Shown one piece after another: positions 1 through 7,770 of a stretch of DNA of 10,666 bases. The stretch comes from Archangium sp. Lineage in GTDB: Bacteria > Myxococcota > Myxococcia > Myxococcales > Myxococcaceae. Position 1 is the stretch's first letter. Every line of letters begins with the position of its first letter. A program made the translations under genes and the position numbers. Below the pieces are notes generated by a model. That model searched no databases and was not told the DNA's origin. It saw nothing but the letters and a program-made list of their open reading frames with translations. The DNA lies in assembly GCA_016793585.1 (NCBI GenBank), contig JAEUJR010000583.1, positions 1-10,666 on the forward strand. The letters run 5' to 3'.

Positions 1-1029
1 ATGGGCGTCTCGGGCGGCAGTGAAGGCGCGCTCAAGGGCCCGTCGCTGATGCCGGGCGGCGACGTCGACGCCTGGGAGCGCCTCAAGCCGGTGCTCGAGC
101 CGATCGCGGCGCGCTCCTCGTCGGGCCTGTGCGTCACGCACTGCGGGCTGGGCTCGGCAGGTCACTTCGTGAAGATGGTGCACAACGGCATCGAGTACGG
201 CGACATGCAGTTGATCGCCGAGACGGCGCTCTTGCTGCGTGAAGGGCTCGGGCTCGATGGCGGCGCGGTCGCCGACACGTTCACGCGCTGGAACGCGGGC
301 GACCTCTCGTCGTTCCTCATCGAGATCACCGCGAACATCTACCGCGTGAAGGATCCGAAGGCGCCCCAGGCGTTGCTGGTCGACGCCATCCTCGACAAGG
401 CAGGGCAGAAGGGCACCGGGAAGTGGACGGTGATGGCTGCGGCAGAGCTCGGCATCGCGATTCCCACCATCACTGCGGCGGTCGACGCGCGCATTCTGTC
501 GTCGCAGAAGGACGTTCGTGTGAAGGCCGAGGCGGCGCATCGTCCCGCCCGCTCGCGCTTGACGGGTGTGTCGGTCGACGATCTCGCGCACGCGCTCTAC
601 GCGTCGAAGGTGGCCAGCTACACGCAGGGGTTTCAGCTGCTGCGCGCGGCCAGCAACTCCTTCAGCTACGGCACCAAGATGTCGGAGATCGCTCGCATCT
701 GGACGGCAGGCTGCATCATTCGCGCGGCGGTCCTCGAGCGCATTCAGGCTGCGTTCGCTGCGACGCCCGAGCCGGAGTTGTTGGCGCTGGCTCCGGAGTT
801 CGTGAGCGATCTCGCGAAGCGGCTCCCAGCATGGCGGCGCGTGGTGTCGGCGGCCTCGAGCGCGGGCCTCGCCATTCCCGGGCTCGCAACCTCACTGGCC
901 TGGTACGACTCGCTCACCACCGCGCGTGGCTCGGCGAACCTGATTCAGGCGCAGCGCGACTACTTCGGCAGCCACACGTACGAGCGCGTCGATGCCCCCG
1001 GCACGTTCGTTCACACCGACTGGGCCTGA
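1..1029 (+). CDS. gnd: 6-phosphogluconate dehydrogenase, decarboxylating (5' end outside window)
   Basis: Oxidative pentose phosphate pathway enzyme of the cytoplasm; it converts 6-phosphogluconate and NADP+ to ribulose 5-phosphate, CO2 and NADPH. The 342 visible residues begin at the substrate-binding G-V-S-G-G motif (residues 2-6) and contain the active-site block GHFVKMVHNGIEYGDMQLI, whose K58 and E65 align with the catalytic Lys183 and Glu190 of the E. coli enzyme. The family C-terminal signature NLIQAQRDYFGSHTYER is intact near residues 310-330, followed by a short tail and a TGA stop. The ATG at base 1 is almost certainly an internal Met, because about 125 residues (the NADP-binding Rossmann domain) should precede it. 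The stop is 1 bp from the stop of the opposing gene. Identity is clear from motifs; whether the enzyme prefers NADP or NAD cannot be judged without the N-terminus. Confidence 0.96.
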   Translation: MGVSGGSEGALKGPSLMPGGDVDAWERLKPVLEPIAARSSSGLCVTHCGLGSAGHFVKMVHNGIEYGDMQLIAETALLLREGLGLDGGAVADTFTRWNAGDLSSFLIEITANIYRVKDPKAPQALLVDAILDKAGQKGTGKWTVMAAAELGIAIPTITAAVDARILSSQKDVRVKAEAAHRPARSRLTGVSVDDLAHALYASKVASYTQGFQLLRAASNSFSYGTKMSEIARIWTAGCIIRAAVLERIQAAFAATPEPELLALAPEFVSDLAKRLPAWRRVVSAASSAGLAIPGLATSLAWYDSLTTARGSANLIQAQRDYFGSHTYERVDAPGTFVHTDWA

Positions 1030-1030
1030 G

Positions 1031-1402
1031 TCATTCCAGCTGTGCAGCCTCGGAGCACGTGCGCGAGACGAGCGCCTTCACCAACGCCTGCTGACTCGCT
1101 CCGCTCGCCTTCGTCGAGATGGCGCCGAGCAGCTTGTGGTCGGCGGTGCGCACGCCGATGACGCTCAGCTTCAACGCACCCGGCAACACCTCGAGGCTGG
1201 GCTTGAGCACGATGGCAGCACGCGAGGCGTCACCGTCGATGACCGTCGCGCCACGCCGACGCAGCTCGTCTCGCAGCTGGCGATCGACCTGGTCGATGAG
1301 CGTGCCGCCCTGACTCCAGGTCACCGCATAGATGCGGGCGTTCGCTCCAGCCACCTGCGTCGCGGTCAACGTGGCGAAGACCAGCATGAGGCGCGTGAAC
1401 AT
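1031..1402 (-). CDS. Small secreted protein of unknown function
   Basis: A 123-residue protein that I do not recognise. The start at 1402 is preferred over the longer frame beginning at 1495 because it opens directly on a signal peptide: Arg at position 4, a hydrophobic core (LMLVFATLTA) and a likely signal peptidase I site after A-G-A at residue 20. A purine-rich GGGAG lies just upstream. The mature part is small and alpha/beta-like: R-I-Y-A-V-T-W, then an amphipathic helix near residues 35-50 (QVDRQLRDELRRRG), then short beta segments around 52-84. There is one Cys (116) and no membrane span or enzyme motif. It lies 131 bp downstream of the S8 protease on the same strand, so it could be co-transcribed, but the gap also allows its own promoter. 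Periplasmic or extracellular location is inferred from the signal peptide only. Confidence 0.72.
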   Translation of the reverse strand: MFTRLMLVFATLTATQVAGANARIYAVTWSQGGTLIDQVDRQLRDELRRRGATVIDGDASRAAIVLKPSLEVLPGALKLSVIGVRTADHKLLGAISTKASGASQQALVKALVSRTCSEAAQLE

Positions 1403-1533
1403 GACTCTCCCGTCCGGAGGTGCGTGGTGCACTTCCGCTCGTGCGTCGCGGTGGGTTCGTGGGTGTTGCAACGGCCGTGAAGCAGCCTGTTGCACGACGG
1501 TACCAGCGGCGCAGAGACGATCGAGTTTTCAGC

Positions 1534-3555
1534 TCACGGCATCGTGAACGTGAGCGCTGACCCCGCGGAAACATTGCCAGCCGTGTCGATGGCGCAGACG
1601 CGGAAGCGGGCCGTCGTCTTCGTCGCGAGCGAGAGCGAGGTGGTGAGCGCGGTGCCTGAGGACAGCACCGTGCCCGACGTGCAGTTCACTGGAGCGTCGA
1701 CCGTGGCCGAGGTCGAGCGCACGACCTTGTACGAAGCGATGCCGCTGAGCGCGTCGGAGAAGCCGCTCCACCGAAGCGTGAGCGTTCCACCCGAGGCCGT
1801 TCCCGTGAGCGAGCCGTTCGTCGGCAGCGTGGTGTCGAGCGTCGTCGTTCCACTGATGGCCGCCGTCGTGTTGCCGCGTGCATCGCGGAACCAGACCGAG
1901 ATCGTCTTCGCGCCGTCTCCCGCAGCGAGCGTCACCGTCGCCGAGGTCGAGTACGCGACGAAGGTCGTGCAGCTCGTTCCCGTCGACAGACACATCGAAG
2001 TCACGCCCGAGGGGTCGGTCGCCGAGAGCGTGACCGTGACAGCGGCAGTTCGCGTGAAGCGCGGCGTCGTGATGGTTCCGGTCGGCGCGGTCGTGTCTGC
2101 GGCCTGGGTCACCTTCACCGTCGCACCAGCGATCTGCACCGTCGCGTCGCGTGCCGTCGTTCCAGAGTTCGCGGTGACGGTGACCGTCAGCACCTGGCCC
2201 GAGCTGGAAGACGAGAGCCACGACGGCAGGCCCGTGAGGGACCAGGTGCACGTGGTCGCCGAGGGCTTCACCGTGATGGTGCCGCTGCCACCACCTGCGG
2301 GAAGCGCGAGCGTCGTCTTGTCGAGGCCGATGCTGCAGGCGCCGAACGTCGAGCCGAGCGTGAGCCGCGGGCGCGTGATGCCGTTGCGCGCGTCACGAAC
2401 GAGCGTCGCTCCGCTCAAGAGACGTGACGCCCGCGTCGAGGCAGTGTCAGTCGGGAAGCGCGCAGCGAGCAACGCCACGGCACCCGCGACGTGAGGCGTC
2501 GCCTGCGAAGTGCCCGACATCGACCAGCCCGCCGCAGTGACGAACACGCCGGGAGCCAGCAACGAGACGAACGAGGCCGAGTTGCTGAAGCACGCGACCT
2601 TGTCGGCCGCGGAAGACGTGTCGGTGCAGACCGAGGTCGAGAGGCCGCCGACCGACGAGTCGTAGACCGCTCCCACCGAGATGGCCTCGGGCACGCACGC
2701 CGGTGAGGAGATCGCGTTCGTGTACGCGTTGTTGCCCGACGCGATGACCGACAACACGCCTGCGGCACGTGCAGAGGCGACCGGCGTCGCGAACACGTCT
2801 CCCGGGCACGTGGTGGTCGAGCTGCCGCCACCGAGGCTCAGGTTCATCGCCACGATGTTGTACGTCGCGCGATTCGCGATGACCCAGTTGATGGCCGAGA
2901 TGATGTCGGCCGACGACGCGCCCGAGCCGTTGAAGACGTCGAGCCCCAGCACGCGCGCACCCGGCGCCATGCCGTGAATGATGCCCGCGACGTTGGTGCC
3001 GTGACCGTTCGCGTCGAGCGCGAGATCGTCAGGCGCGAAGTCACGCACGAAGGCCACCGAACACCCGGCCGCGCCCGGTGCGCTGCACGCTCCGAACTCC
3101 GACTTGCGATAGTCGAGGCCCGTGTCGAGCACCGCCACCGACGCGCCCGTTCCCGAGAAGCCCGCGGTGAGCGCCTGCGGTTGCTGAATGAGCCCGAAGC
3201 TCTCGAGGTCTTGCGTCTCGTACCGCTGCTCCGCCCACGCATCGACGACGAGCGGGTGACGGCGCAGCGCTTCGAGCGTCGCCGCATCGGCTCCCGCGAG
3301 AATCATCATCGGCAGCTCGTGCAGCTCGTCGGTCACGAACAACGAGGGAAACGCTCGGCGCACGGTGAGCTTCTCGGTCGCGAGCACTCCCGGTTCATCG
3401 AGCGTGAGAATCGGGCTCGCCGCTGCCGCGCTCGAGTCGCCTCGCACCTGCACGATGACGCGGTCGCCGAGCTCATTGACGGGAATCGTCTCGGGTCCAC
3501 ACGCCGCACAGAGGACGACAACGGCGCTCACGGCCAACGAAAGACGAACGTTCAT
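1534..3555 (-). CDS. Subtilisin-family (S8) serine protease, lipoprotein, with BACON-like and Ig/FN3-like C-terminal domains
   Basis: A 673-residue exported endopeptidase. The start at 3555 opens a lipoprotein signal, MNVRLSLAVSAVVVLCAACG, with C19 as the expected lipidated residue; the box is atypical because Leu sits at -4 and Cys at -3. Residues about 30-125 look like an inhibitor-type propeptide. The catalytic domain (about 135-385) has the full triad: D144 in AVLDTGLDY, H185 in GHGTNVAG and S350 in SGTSQATPHVAG, with oxyanion N275 in IASGNNAY. Six Cys in this domain (157, 165, 250, 287, 310, 322) could form three disulfides. Residues about 407-485 resemble a BACON domain (W-S-L...L-P-S-W-L, then V-T-V-T-A-N, ending K-V-T-Q-A-A). 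Two Ig/FN3-like beta domains follow (about 488-577 and 578-673). It should act at the envelope or surface; its substrate is unknown. The frame is open further upstream to 3819, but that extension is basic, low-complexity and overlaps the divergent gene. Confidence 0.93.
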   Translation of the reverse strand: MNVRLSLAVSAVVVLCAACGPETIPVNELGDRVIVQVRGDSSAAAASPILTLDEPGVLATEKLTVRRAFPSLFVTDELHELPMMILAGADAATLEALRRHPLVVDAWAEQRYETQDLESFGLIQQPQALTAGFSGTGASVAVLDTGLDYRKSEFGACSAPGAAGCSVAFVRDFAPDDLALDANGHGTNVAGIIHGMAPGARVLGLDVFNGSGASSADIISAINWVIANRATYNIVAMNLSLGGGSSTTTCPGDVFATPVASARAAGVLSVIASGNNAYTNAISSPACVPEAISVGAVYDSSVGGLSTSVCTDTSSAADKVACFSNSASFVSLLAPGVFVTAAGWSMSGTSQATPHVAGAVALLAARFPTDTASTRASRLLSGATLVRDARNGITRPRLTLGSTFGACSIGLDKTTLALPAGGGSGTITVKPSATTCTWSLTGLPSWLSSSSSGQVLTVTVTANSGTTARDATVQIAGATVKVTQAADTTAPTGTITTPRFTRTAAVTVTLSATDPSGVTSMCLSTGTSCTTFVAYSTSATVTLAAGDGAKTISVWFRDARGNTTAAISGTTTLDTTLPTNGSLTGTASGGTLTLRWSGFSDALSGIASYKVVRSTSATVDAPVNCTSGTVLSSGTALTTSLSLATKTTARFRVCAIDTAGNVSAGSALTFTMP

Positions 3556-3733
3556 GGAGCCTCGGGAGGGAAACGACGGCGCGCCCCGTGGTGCACTCGA
3601 CGGACCGCTCGCAGGTGCGCGTGCTTCGTCGGCTCCCACCGGGTCAGCGCGGCGACGAGAGTCAGGGCCACCCACGCGCAGGTGTAGGCGCCGTCGTTTC
3701 ATCGCCGCACGAGTCGTGGTCTCTTCCCGCCCC
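3556..3733. promoter_or_regulatory. Divergent intergenic region between protease and TIGR02996-type gene
   Basis: 178 bp separate the two opposed start codons, so promoters for both the minus-strand protease and the plus-strand pair should lie here. I see no convincing sigma-70 or sigma-54 element and no long inverted repeat. The protease start has only a weak GAGG about 4 nt upstream. The 3734 start has no recognisable Shine-Dalgarno sequence (upstream bases are CTCTTCCCGCCCC). The assignment rests on gene orientation, not on a motif. Confidence 0.4.
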
Positions 3734-5218
3734 ATGTCCGACGACGTGAAGAGCCCGAGTGTCGAACGCCTCCTCTGGCTGCAAGACGAGCTGGAGCCGT
3801 GGCTCACGAAGCACTTCAAGGACCACCCCGAGCATCAATCGGTGTTGGCCGCGGTCGCGCAGTACTGGGCCGACGAAGCCGACGACGCCGTACACCTGAC
3901 GCTCCTCGCCTCGAAGAGCGCCGTGCCCGACTTCTTCTCGAGCGAGTGGGACGAAGACGCGAAGGGCGACACGGTCGGTGTGGGCTGGTCGAACCGCCCG
4001 AGCTGGGACGACAACGGGCTGTCGATTCGCAGCTTCCAGGGCCTGTGCGGCGAAGGTGGCAGCCAGGAGCTGCCGTCGAGCGATCAAGCCGAGCCGTTCG
4101 TGCTCGCGCAGCGTGAGGGGAAGGGCCACCGCGTGACGTGGCTCGGCCGTTCTCAGCGGCCGTGGCTCGATCTTCCCAACGCCGCCCTGCCCGGATTTCT
4201 CGGCGAAGACGACGATGGTGAGCCGATGGAACGGGAGCCGCTCGACCTCGTGCTGCCCGCCCAGACGCTCGAGCCCGCCGACCTCGAGTGCCTCGAAGCC
4301 ATCGCGAGTGACCCGTACGCCGAGGGGCCGCGGCGGGTGTGGGCCGACATGTGGCTCGCGCGCAACGACCCACGCGGCGCGTTCATGCAGGAGCGCACGG
4401 CCTCGCGCGCAGCGCTCATCGACCAGGGCGAGTTCTGGCTGGGCGACCTCAACCGCGTGGTGCCCCTCGCCTCGGCCGTGTGGGAGTACGGCTCGCTCGC
4501 CGAGGCCGACGTCGCCTTCAGTGACGACACGCTGGGCCTCGTCGACTCGCCGTGGTGGCTCTCGGTGCACACGCTGCGCTTCTCGAGCGAAGACGAGCTG
4601 TTCTCGAAGCAGATGCGCGGGCTGCGCCACGTGCGCGGGCTGACGTCGGTGGGCCTGCTCGCGCTCGCCGACTTCGAGGGCGTCTCACGGCTCGAGTCAC
4701 TGCAGGCGTCGGTGTCGATGGCCGAGCTCGACGCGCTGCTCGCGCTGCCGCTGAAGAACCTCAAGTCGCTCTCGCTCACCATCGCAGATGGCGACGTCTC
4801 GAAGCTGAAGCTGCCGACGAGCACGTGGCTCGAGCTCGAGCACGTTCGCGTCTGCCGCGCGTGGGCGCCCACCTTCGAGTGGGACGAAGAAGACGGCGAT
4901 GGCGCGAACGCCGACATGCCCTCGGTCGCGGCGCTGCGAGCCGCCTTGCCGTCCGTGCCGCGCGTGTCGGTCTGCGCGGCCGATTCTGCGGGGCTCCCTG
5001 CCGGGTGGGAGCTGAGCCTGACGAAGGGCGTCGACGACCTCGCGACGCTGCGCCTCGAGCGCCTGGGCCCTGCGTCACGCCGCGCGCTGCTCGATGCGCA
5101 GCTCGAAGGGCTTCCCGCTTCCGTGAAGACGGTCGCGCTCGAGCGCTCGGTCATCTTCCAGCCCGACTCGAAGTTCCGCGTCGGGGGCGGGCGCAAGCCC
5201 GTGGTGAGCCAGGCGTGA
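3734..5218 (+). CDS. TIGR02996-domain protein with leucine-rich-like C-terminal region
   Basis: A 494-residue protein without signal peptide or membrane span, so probably cytoplasmic. The start at 3734 gives a sensible N-terminus (MSDDVKSPSVERLLWLQDEL); codons further upstream are Arg-rich and cover the divergent promoter region. Residues 1-60 are helical and 60-175 form an acidic, Trp-rich region unknown to me. Residues about 185-222 match the short repeat-companion domain TIGR02996, with L-E-A-I-A-S-D-P, then R-V-W-A-D-M-W-L-A-R-N-D-P-R-G-A-F-M-Q. That domain commonly precedes degenerate leucine-rich repeats in myxobacteria and planctomycetes, and here residues about 275-365 and 430-475 have such a Leu-spaced pattern (VHTLRFSS, LRHVRGLTSVGLLAL, LKNLKSLSLTI). 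An acidic loop (FEWDEEDGDGANAD) sits near 381-394. Its stop overlaps the kinase start by 4 bp, which suggests a fixed dose relative to the kinase and perhaps a scaffold, regulator or substrate role (inference). Confidence 0.8.
   Translation: MSDDVKSPSVERLLWLQDELEPWLTKHFKDHPEHQSVLAAVAQYWADEADDAVHLTLLASKSAVPDFFSSEWDEDAKGDTVGVGWSNRPSWDDNGLSIRSFQGLCGEGGSQELPSSDQAEPFVLAQREGKGHRVTWLGRSQRPWLDLPNAALPGFLGEDDDGEPMEREPLDLVLPAQTLEPADLECLEAIASDPYAEGPRRVWADMWLARNDPRGAFMQERTASRAALIDQGEFWLGDLNRVVPLASAVWEYGSLAEADVAFSDDTLGLVDSPWWLSVHTLRFSSEDELFSKQMRGLRHVRGLTSVGLLALADFEGVSRLESLQASVSMAELDALLALPLKNLKSLSLTIADGDVSKLKLPTSTWLELEHVRVCRAWAPTFEWDEEDGDGANADMPSVAALRAALPSVPRVSVCAADSAGLPAGWELSLTKGVDDLATLRLERLGPASRRALLDAQLEGLPASVKTVALERSVIFQPDSKFRVGGGRKPVVSQA
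5203..5208 (+). promoter_or_regulatory. Shine-Dalgarno-like GGTGAG before the overlapping GTG start
   Basis: GGTGAG lies 6 nt before the GTG at 5215, inside the last codons of the upstream gene. GTG and the upstream TGA share bases in a GTGA overlap, the usual layout for translational coupling. Together these fix the kinase start even though its frame stays open for 221 codons further upstream. Confidence 0.55.
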
Positions 5219-7767
5219 CCGAACCGCACGTCGCGCCCGAGCTCGCTGGAGAGTACGCGGCGAACCTCGTCGAACCTTCGGAGCGCGCTCGCATCGAGGC
5301 GCACGCCGATCAGTGTGCGTCGTGCCGGGAGCTGCTCTCGGCCATCGCGCGCGCCATGTTCTCGACGACGGGCTCGAGCTTCAGCCGAGACAAGGCCCCG
5401 GCCGCCGACGCCGTGCTGCCGAGAGGCACGAAGGTCGGCCACTTCTCGCTCGAGCAGCCCCTGGGCGCGGGCGGCATGGGCCTCGTCTACCTCGCCTACG
5501 ACTCACGGCTCGATCGCCACGTCGCGCTCAAGTGCGTTCGAGAGCGGCGCGGCGACGTGCAGCAGCTGCTCTCGGAGGCGCGCATCATGGCGCAGCTCGC
5601 GCACCCGAACGTGGTGCCCGTGTACGACGTCATCGAAGCCGACGGGCAGACCTTCATCGCGATGGAGCTCGTCTCGGGGCGCACGCTGCGGCAGTGGCTC
5701 GACTCGGCGCCGCGCACCTGGCAGCAGATCGTCGACCTCTTCCTCGAAGCCGGAGAAGGCCTCTCGGCCGCACATCAGGCTGGCATCGTGCACGGCGACG
5801 TGAAGCCGGGGAACGTGCTGGTCGGCAAAGACGAGCGGGTGCGGGTGACCGACTTCGGCCTCGCGAGCGTCGGTGGCTCGGGAGAGAGCGGCGTGGTGCG
5901 GGGCACCGAGGCGTACCTGGCTCCCGAGCAGCGCAAGGGCGCGGCGTGCGATGCCAGGAGCGACCAGTACGCGTTCGCGGTGAGCCTTCACGAAGCGCTC
6001 ACGGGCTCGATGCCGGGTCAGGCGACGAGGAAGCGCTCGAGCGCACCCGCCTCGGTGCGTCGCGTCGTGGAGCGCGCGCTGTCGACGAGCCCGGCCGACC
6101 GGTTCCCGTCGATGCGCGAGCTGCTCGCGGCGCTGCGGTCGGCCAGAGCCGCGAGGTGGCGGTGGGTCGCGGCCGCCGTCGCCGTCACCTCGACGTTCGC
6201 CCTCGTCGCGTTCGGCGCCGGCGGTCAGCGCGCGACGGCCGCCCAGTGTGAGGCCTCGGCGCTCACCACCCAGTGGACGCCGTCGGCCCGTGACGCCGCG
6301 CGCGCTGCCTTCGACCGAACGAAGGTCTCGTACGCGGCCGAGACGTTCTCCCGCGTCGACTCGAACCTGACGACCTGGCAACGCTCGTTCGACGAGGCGC
6401 GCTCGAAGACCTGCAGCGTCAGCTTCTTCTCACGTGGCCCCTCACCCACCCTGCCCCGCCAGCTCGCGTGCCTCGAAGAGAACGTGCTCGACGCGCGCGC
6501 GCTGGTGGCGCAGCTGAACGATGCCGATGTCGGCGTCGTGCTTCACGCCATCGCCGCGTCACAGCAACTGCGCTCACCGCTCGAGTGCACGGCCGTGGCT
6601 CCAGAGGTCGTCGCCGCGGTGCCGGCCGAGGCAGAGTCCTTTCACGAGAAGGTCGCGGCCACGCGCGCGTTGGCGGCCTCGGGCAAGTACCAGGCGTCGC
6701 TCGTCGTCGCGAAGGAGGCGAACGCCATCGCCGAGCGCTCACGAGACCCACACCTGCGCGCCGCAGCGAAGACGTTGCTCGGCGGCATTCACGGGCTCGT
6801 CGGCGAGTTCGACATGGCTGCTTCCAACCTGCGTGAAGCCATTCGCCTGTCAGAGGTCGTCCACGACGATCGCTCGCGCTGCTTCGCATGGTCCGACCTG
6901 CTGGCCGTCGAATACAACCTGGGCCACACCGATCAGGTCATCGCGCTGAGCGAGCTCGCGCTCGGAGCCTGCGAACGAATCGACGACGTGCGGTTGCTGA
7001 CCGACGTGATGAGCTCGCGCGGCTCGAGCCTGAGCGACAAGGGCCGCTACGCCGAAGCGAAGGTGCTGCTCGAAGACGCCGTGCAGCGCCGCGAGCTGGC
7101 CTACGGGCCGAAAGACCGCCGCACCTCGGCCATGTTGTCGGTGCTCGCGAACACGATGGCGATGAGCGGCGACTTGAAGGGCGCCATCGATGCCCACCGC
7201 CGCGCGCTCGAGGCCGCCGAAGCCGCGTTCGGGCTCGCGCACCCCGAGACCGCCATCATTCGCCAGAACCTGGGAGACGACTTTCTCTATGGGCTCGAGC
7301 TCGCGCCCGCGGTGAAGGCGCTCTCGGCCGCGGTCGACACGCTCTCGGCTGCGAACGGGCCGAAGAGCCGGGGCGTCGCCATCGCCGCGACCGATCTCGC
7401 GTTTGCGTACCTGCTGCAGGGCGAGGCGCAGCGCGCGTTCGACCTCGCCGAGACGACCATCGCCACCTTCGCCGCGTCGTTTCCCAAACACCCGGTGTAC
7501 GCGATGGCGTTGCTCGCGCGGCACCAGGCCGGCCTCGCGCTCGGCAAGCCGCCGCGCCTCGACGACCTCGAGCTCGCGCTCACCTTGAGTGACGACCTGC
7601 CGCCCTTCGAGAAGGGCCGCGTGCAGCTCGCGCTGGGAACGAGCGTGACCGACCCGAAGCGCGCGTGGGCGCTGGTGACCGCCGCGAAAGAGAACCTCGC
7701 GACGACGACGCTCCCCCTCATCGAGCAGGAGCGTTCACGGGCAGAGCGGTGGCTCTCGACGAAGTAG
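5215..7767 (+). CDS. Transmembrane Ser/Thr protein kinase with N-terminal zinc-finger-like motif and C-terminal TPR sensor region
   Basis: An 850-residue Hanks-type kinase. Residues 1-41 resemble the zf-HC2 finger of anti-sigma factors (H30-x3-C34-x2-C37), with H5 at the position usually held by the first Cys. The kinase domain (about 77-308) has the Gly loop G84-A-G-G-M-G, VALK with K106, helix-C E121, catalytic loop H193-G-D-V-K-P-G-N (D195, K197, N200), D213-F-G and A236-P-E, so it should be active. HGD in place of HRD makes it a non-RD kinase. The region after APE is short: ALTGSMPGQATRKRSSAPAS joins the F-helix area to the final helices with most of the usual helix-G segment missing. One membrane span lies at about 315-337. 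Beyond it are four Cys (345, 400, 419, 458), a layout I recognise from myxobacterial kinases, then TPR-like helical repeats (about 475-830). The C-terminal half should be periplasmic and sense a ligand or partner; the signal is unknown. GTG start, coupled to the upstream gene. Confidence 0.93.
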   Translation: MTEPHVAPELAGEYAANLVEPSERARIEAHADQCASCRELLSAIARAMFSTTGSSFSRDKAPAADAVLPRGTKVGHFSLEQPLGAGGMGLVYLAYDSRLDRHVALKCVRERRGDVQQLLSEARIMAQLAHPNVVPVYDVIEADGQTFIAMELVSGRTLRQWLDSAPRTWQQIVDLFLEAGEGLSAAHQAGIVHGDVKPGNVLVGKDERVRVTDFGLASVGGSGESGVVRGTEAYLAPEQRKGAACDARSDQYAFAVSLHEALTGSMPGQATRKRSSAPASVRRVVERALSTSPADRFPSMRELLAALRSARAARWRWVAAAVAVTSTFALVAFGAGGQRATAAQCEASALTTQWTPSARDAARAAFDRTKVSYAAETFSRVDSNLTTWQRSFDEARSKTCSVSFFSRGPSPTLPRQLACLEENVLDARALVAQLNDADVGVVLHAIAASQQLRSPLECTAVAPEVVAAVPAEAESFHEKVAATRALAASGKYQASLVVAKEANAIAERSRDPHLRAAAKTLLGGIHGLVGEFDMAASNLREAIRLSEVVHDDRSRCFAWSDLLAVEYNLGHTDQVIALSELALGACERIDDVRLLTDVMSSRGSSLSDKGRYAEAKVLLEDAVQRRELAYGPKDRRTSAMLSVLANTMAMSGDLKGAIDAHRRALEAAEAAFGLAHPETAIIRQNLGDDFLYGLELAPAVKALSAAVDTLSAANGPKSRGVAIAATDLAFAYLLQGEAQRAFDLAETTIATFAASFPKHPVYAMALLARHQAGLALGKPPRLDDLELALTLSDDLPPFEKGRVQLALGTSVTDPKRAWALVTAAKENLATTTLPLIEQERSRAERWLSTK

Positions 7768-7770
7768 GCG

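Noticed and set aside
1465..1494. GTTGCAAC palindrome and a nearby GTTGCA that can form a short stem, a possible terminator between protease and small gene.
   Set aside because: The stem is only about 8 bp with a wobble pair and a 12-16 nt loop, and no T-run follows on the minus strand.
3365..3733. Upstream extension of the TIGR02996-type gene from 3365.
   Set aside because: It would overlap the protease signal and propeptide region antisense and translates to Arg/Ser-rich sequence with no domain.
3556..3819. An 88-residue N-terminal extension of the S8 protease from an ATG at 3819.
   Set aside because: It would bury the lipoprotein signal at 3555, is basic low-complexity sequence, and overlaps the first codons of the divergent gene.
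4552..5214. The kinase frame stays open for 221 codons upstream of 5215, suggesting a 1071-residue protein.
   Set aside because: The extension lies wholly inside the well-supported 494-residue gene, is Arg/Ala-rich low-complexity translation typical of a GC-rich shadow frame, and the GTG at 5215 has a good ribosome binding site and starts the recognisable finger domain.
3662..5442. Long antisense open frames opposite the TIGR02996-type and kinase genes.
   Set aside because: They mirror high-GC codon bias in the real genes, show no motifs, and have Ser/Arg-rich compositions typical of shadows.
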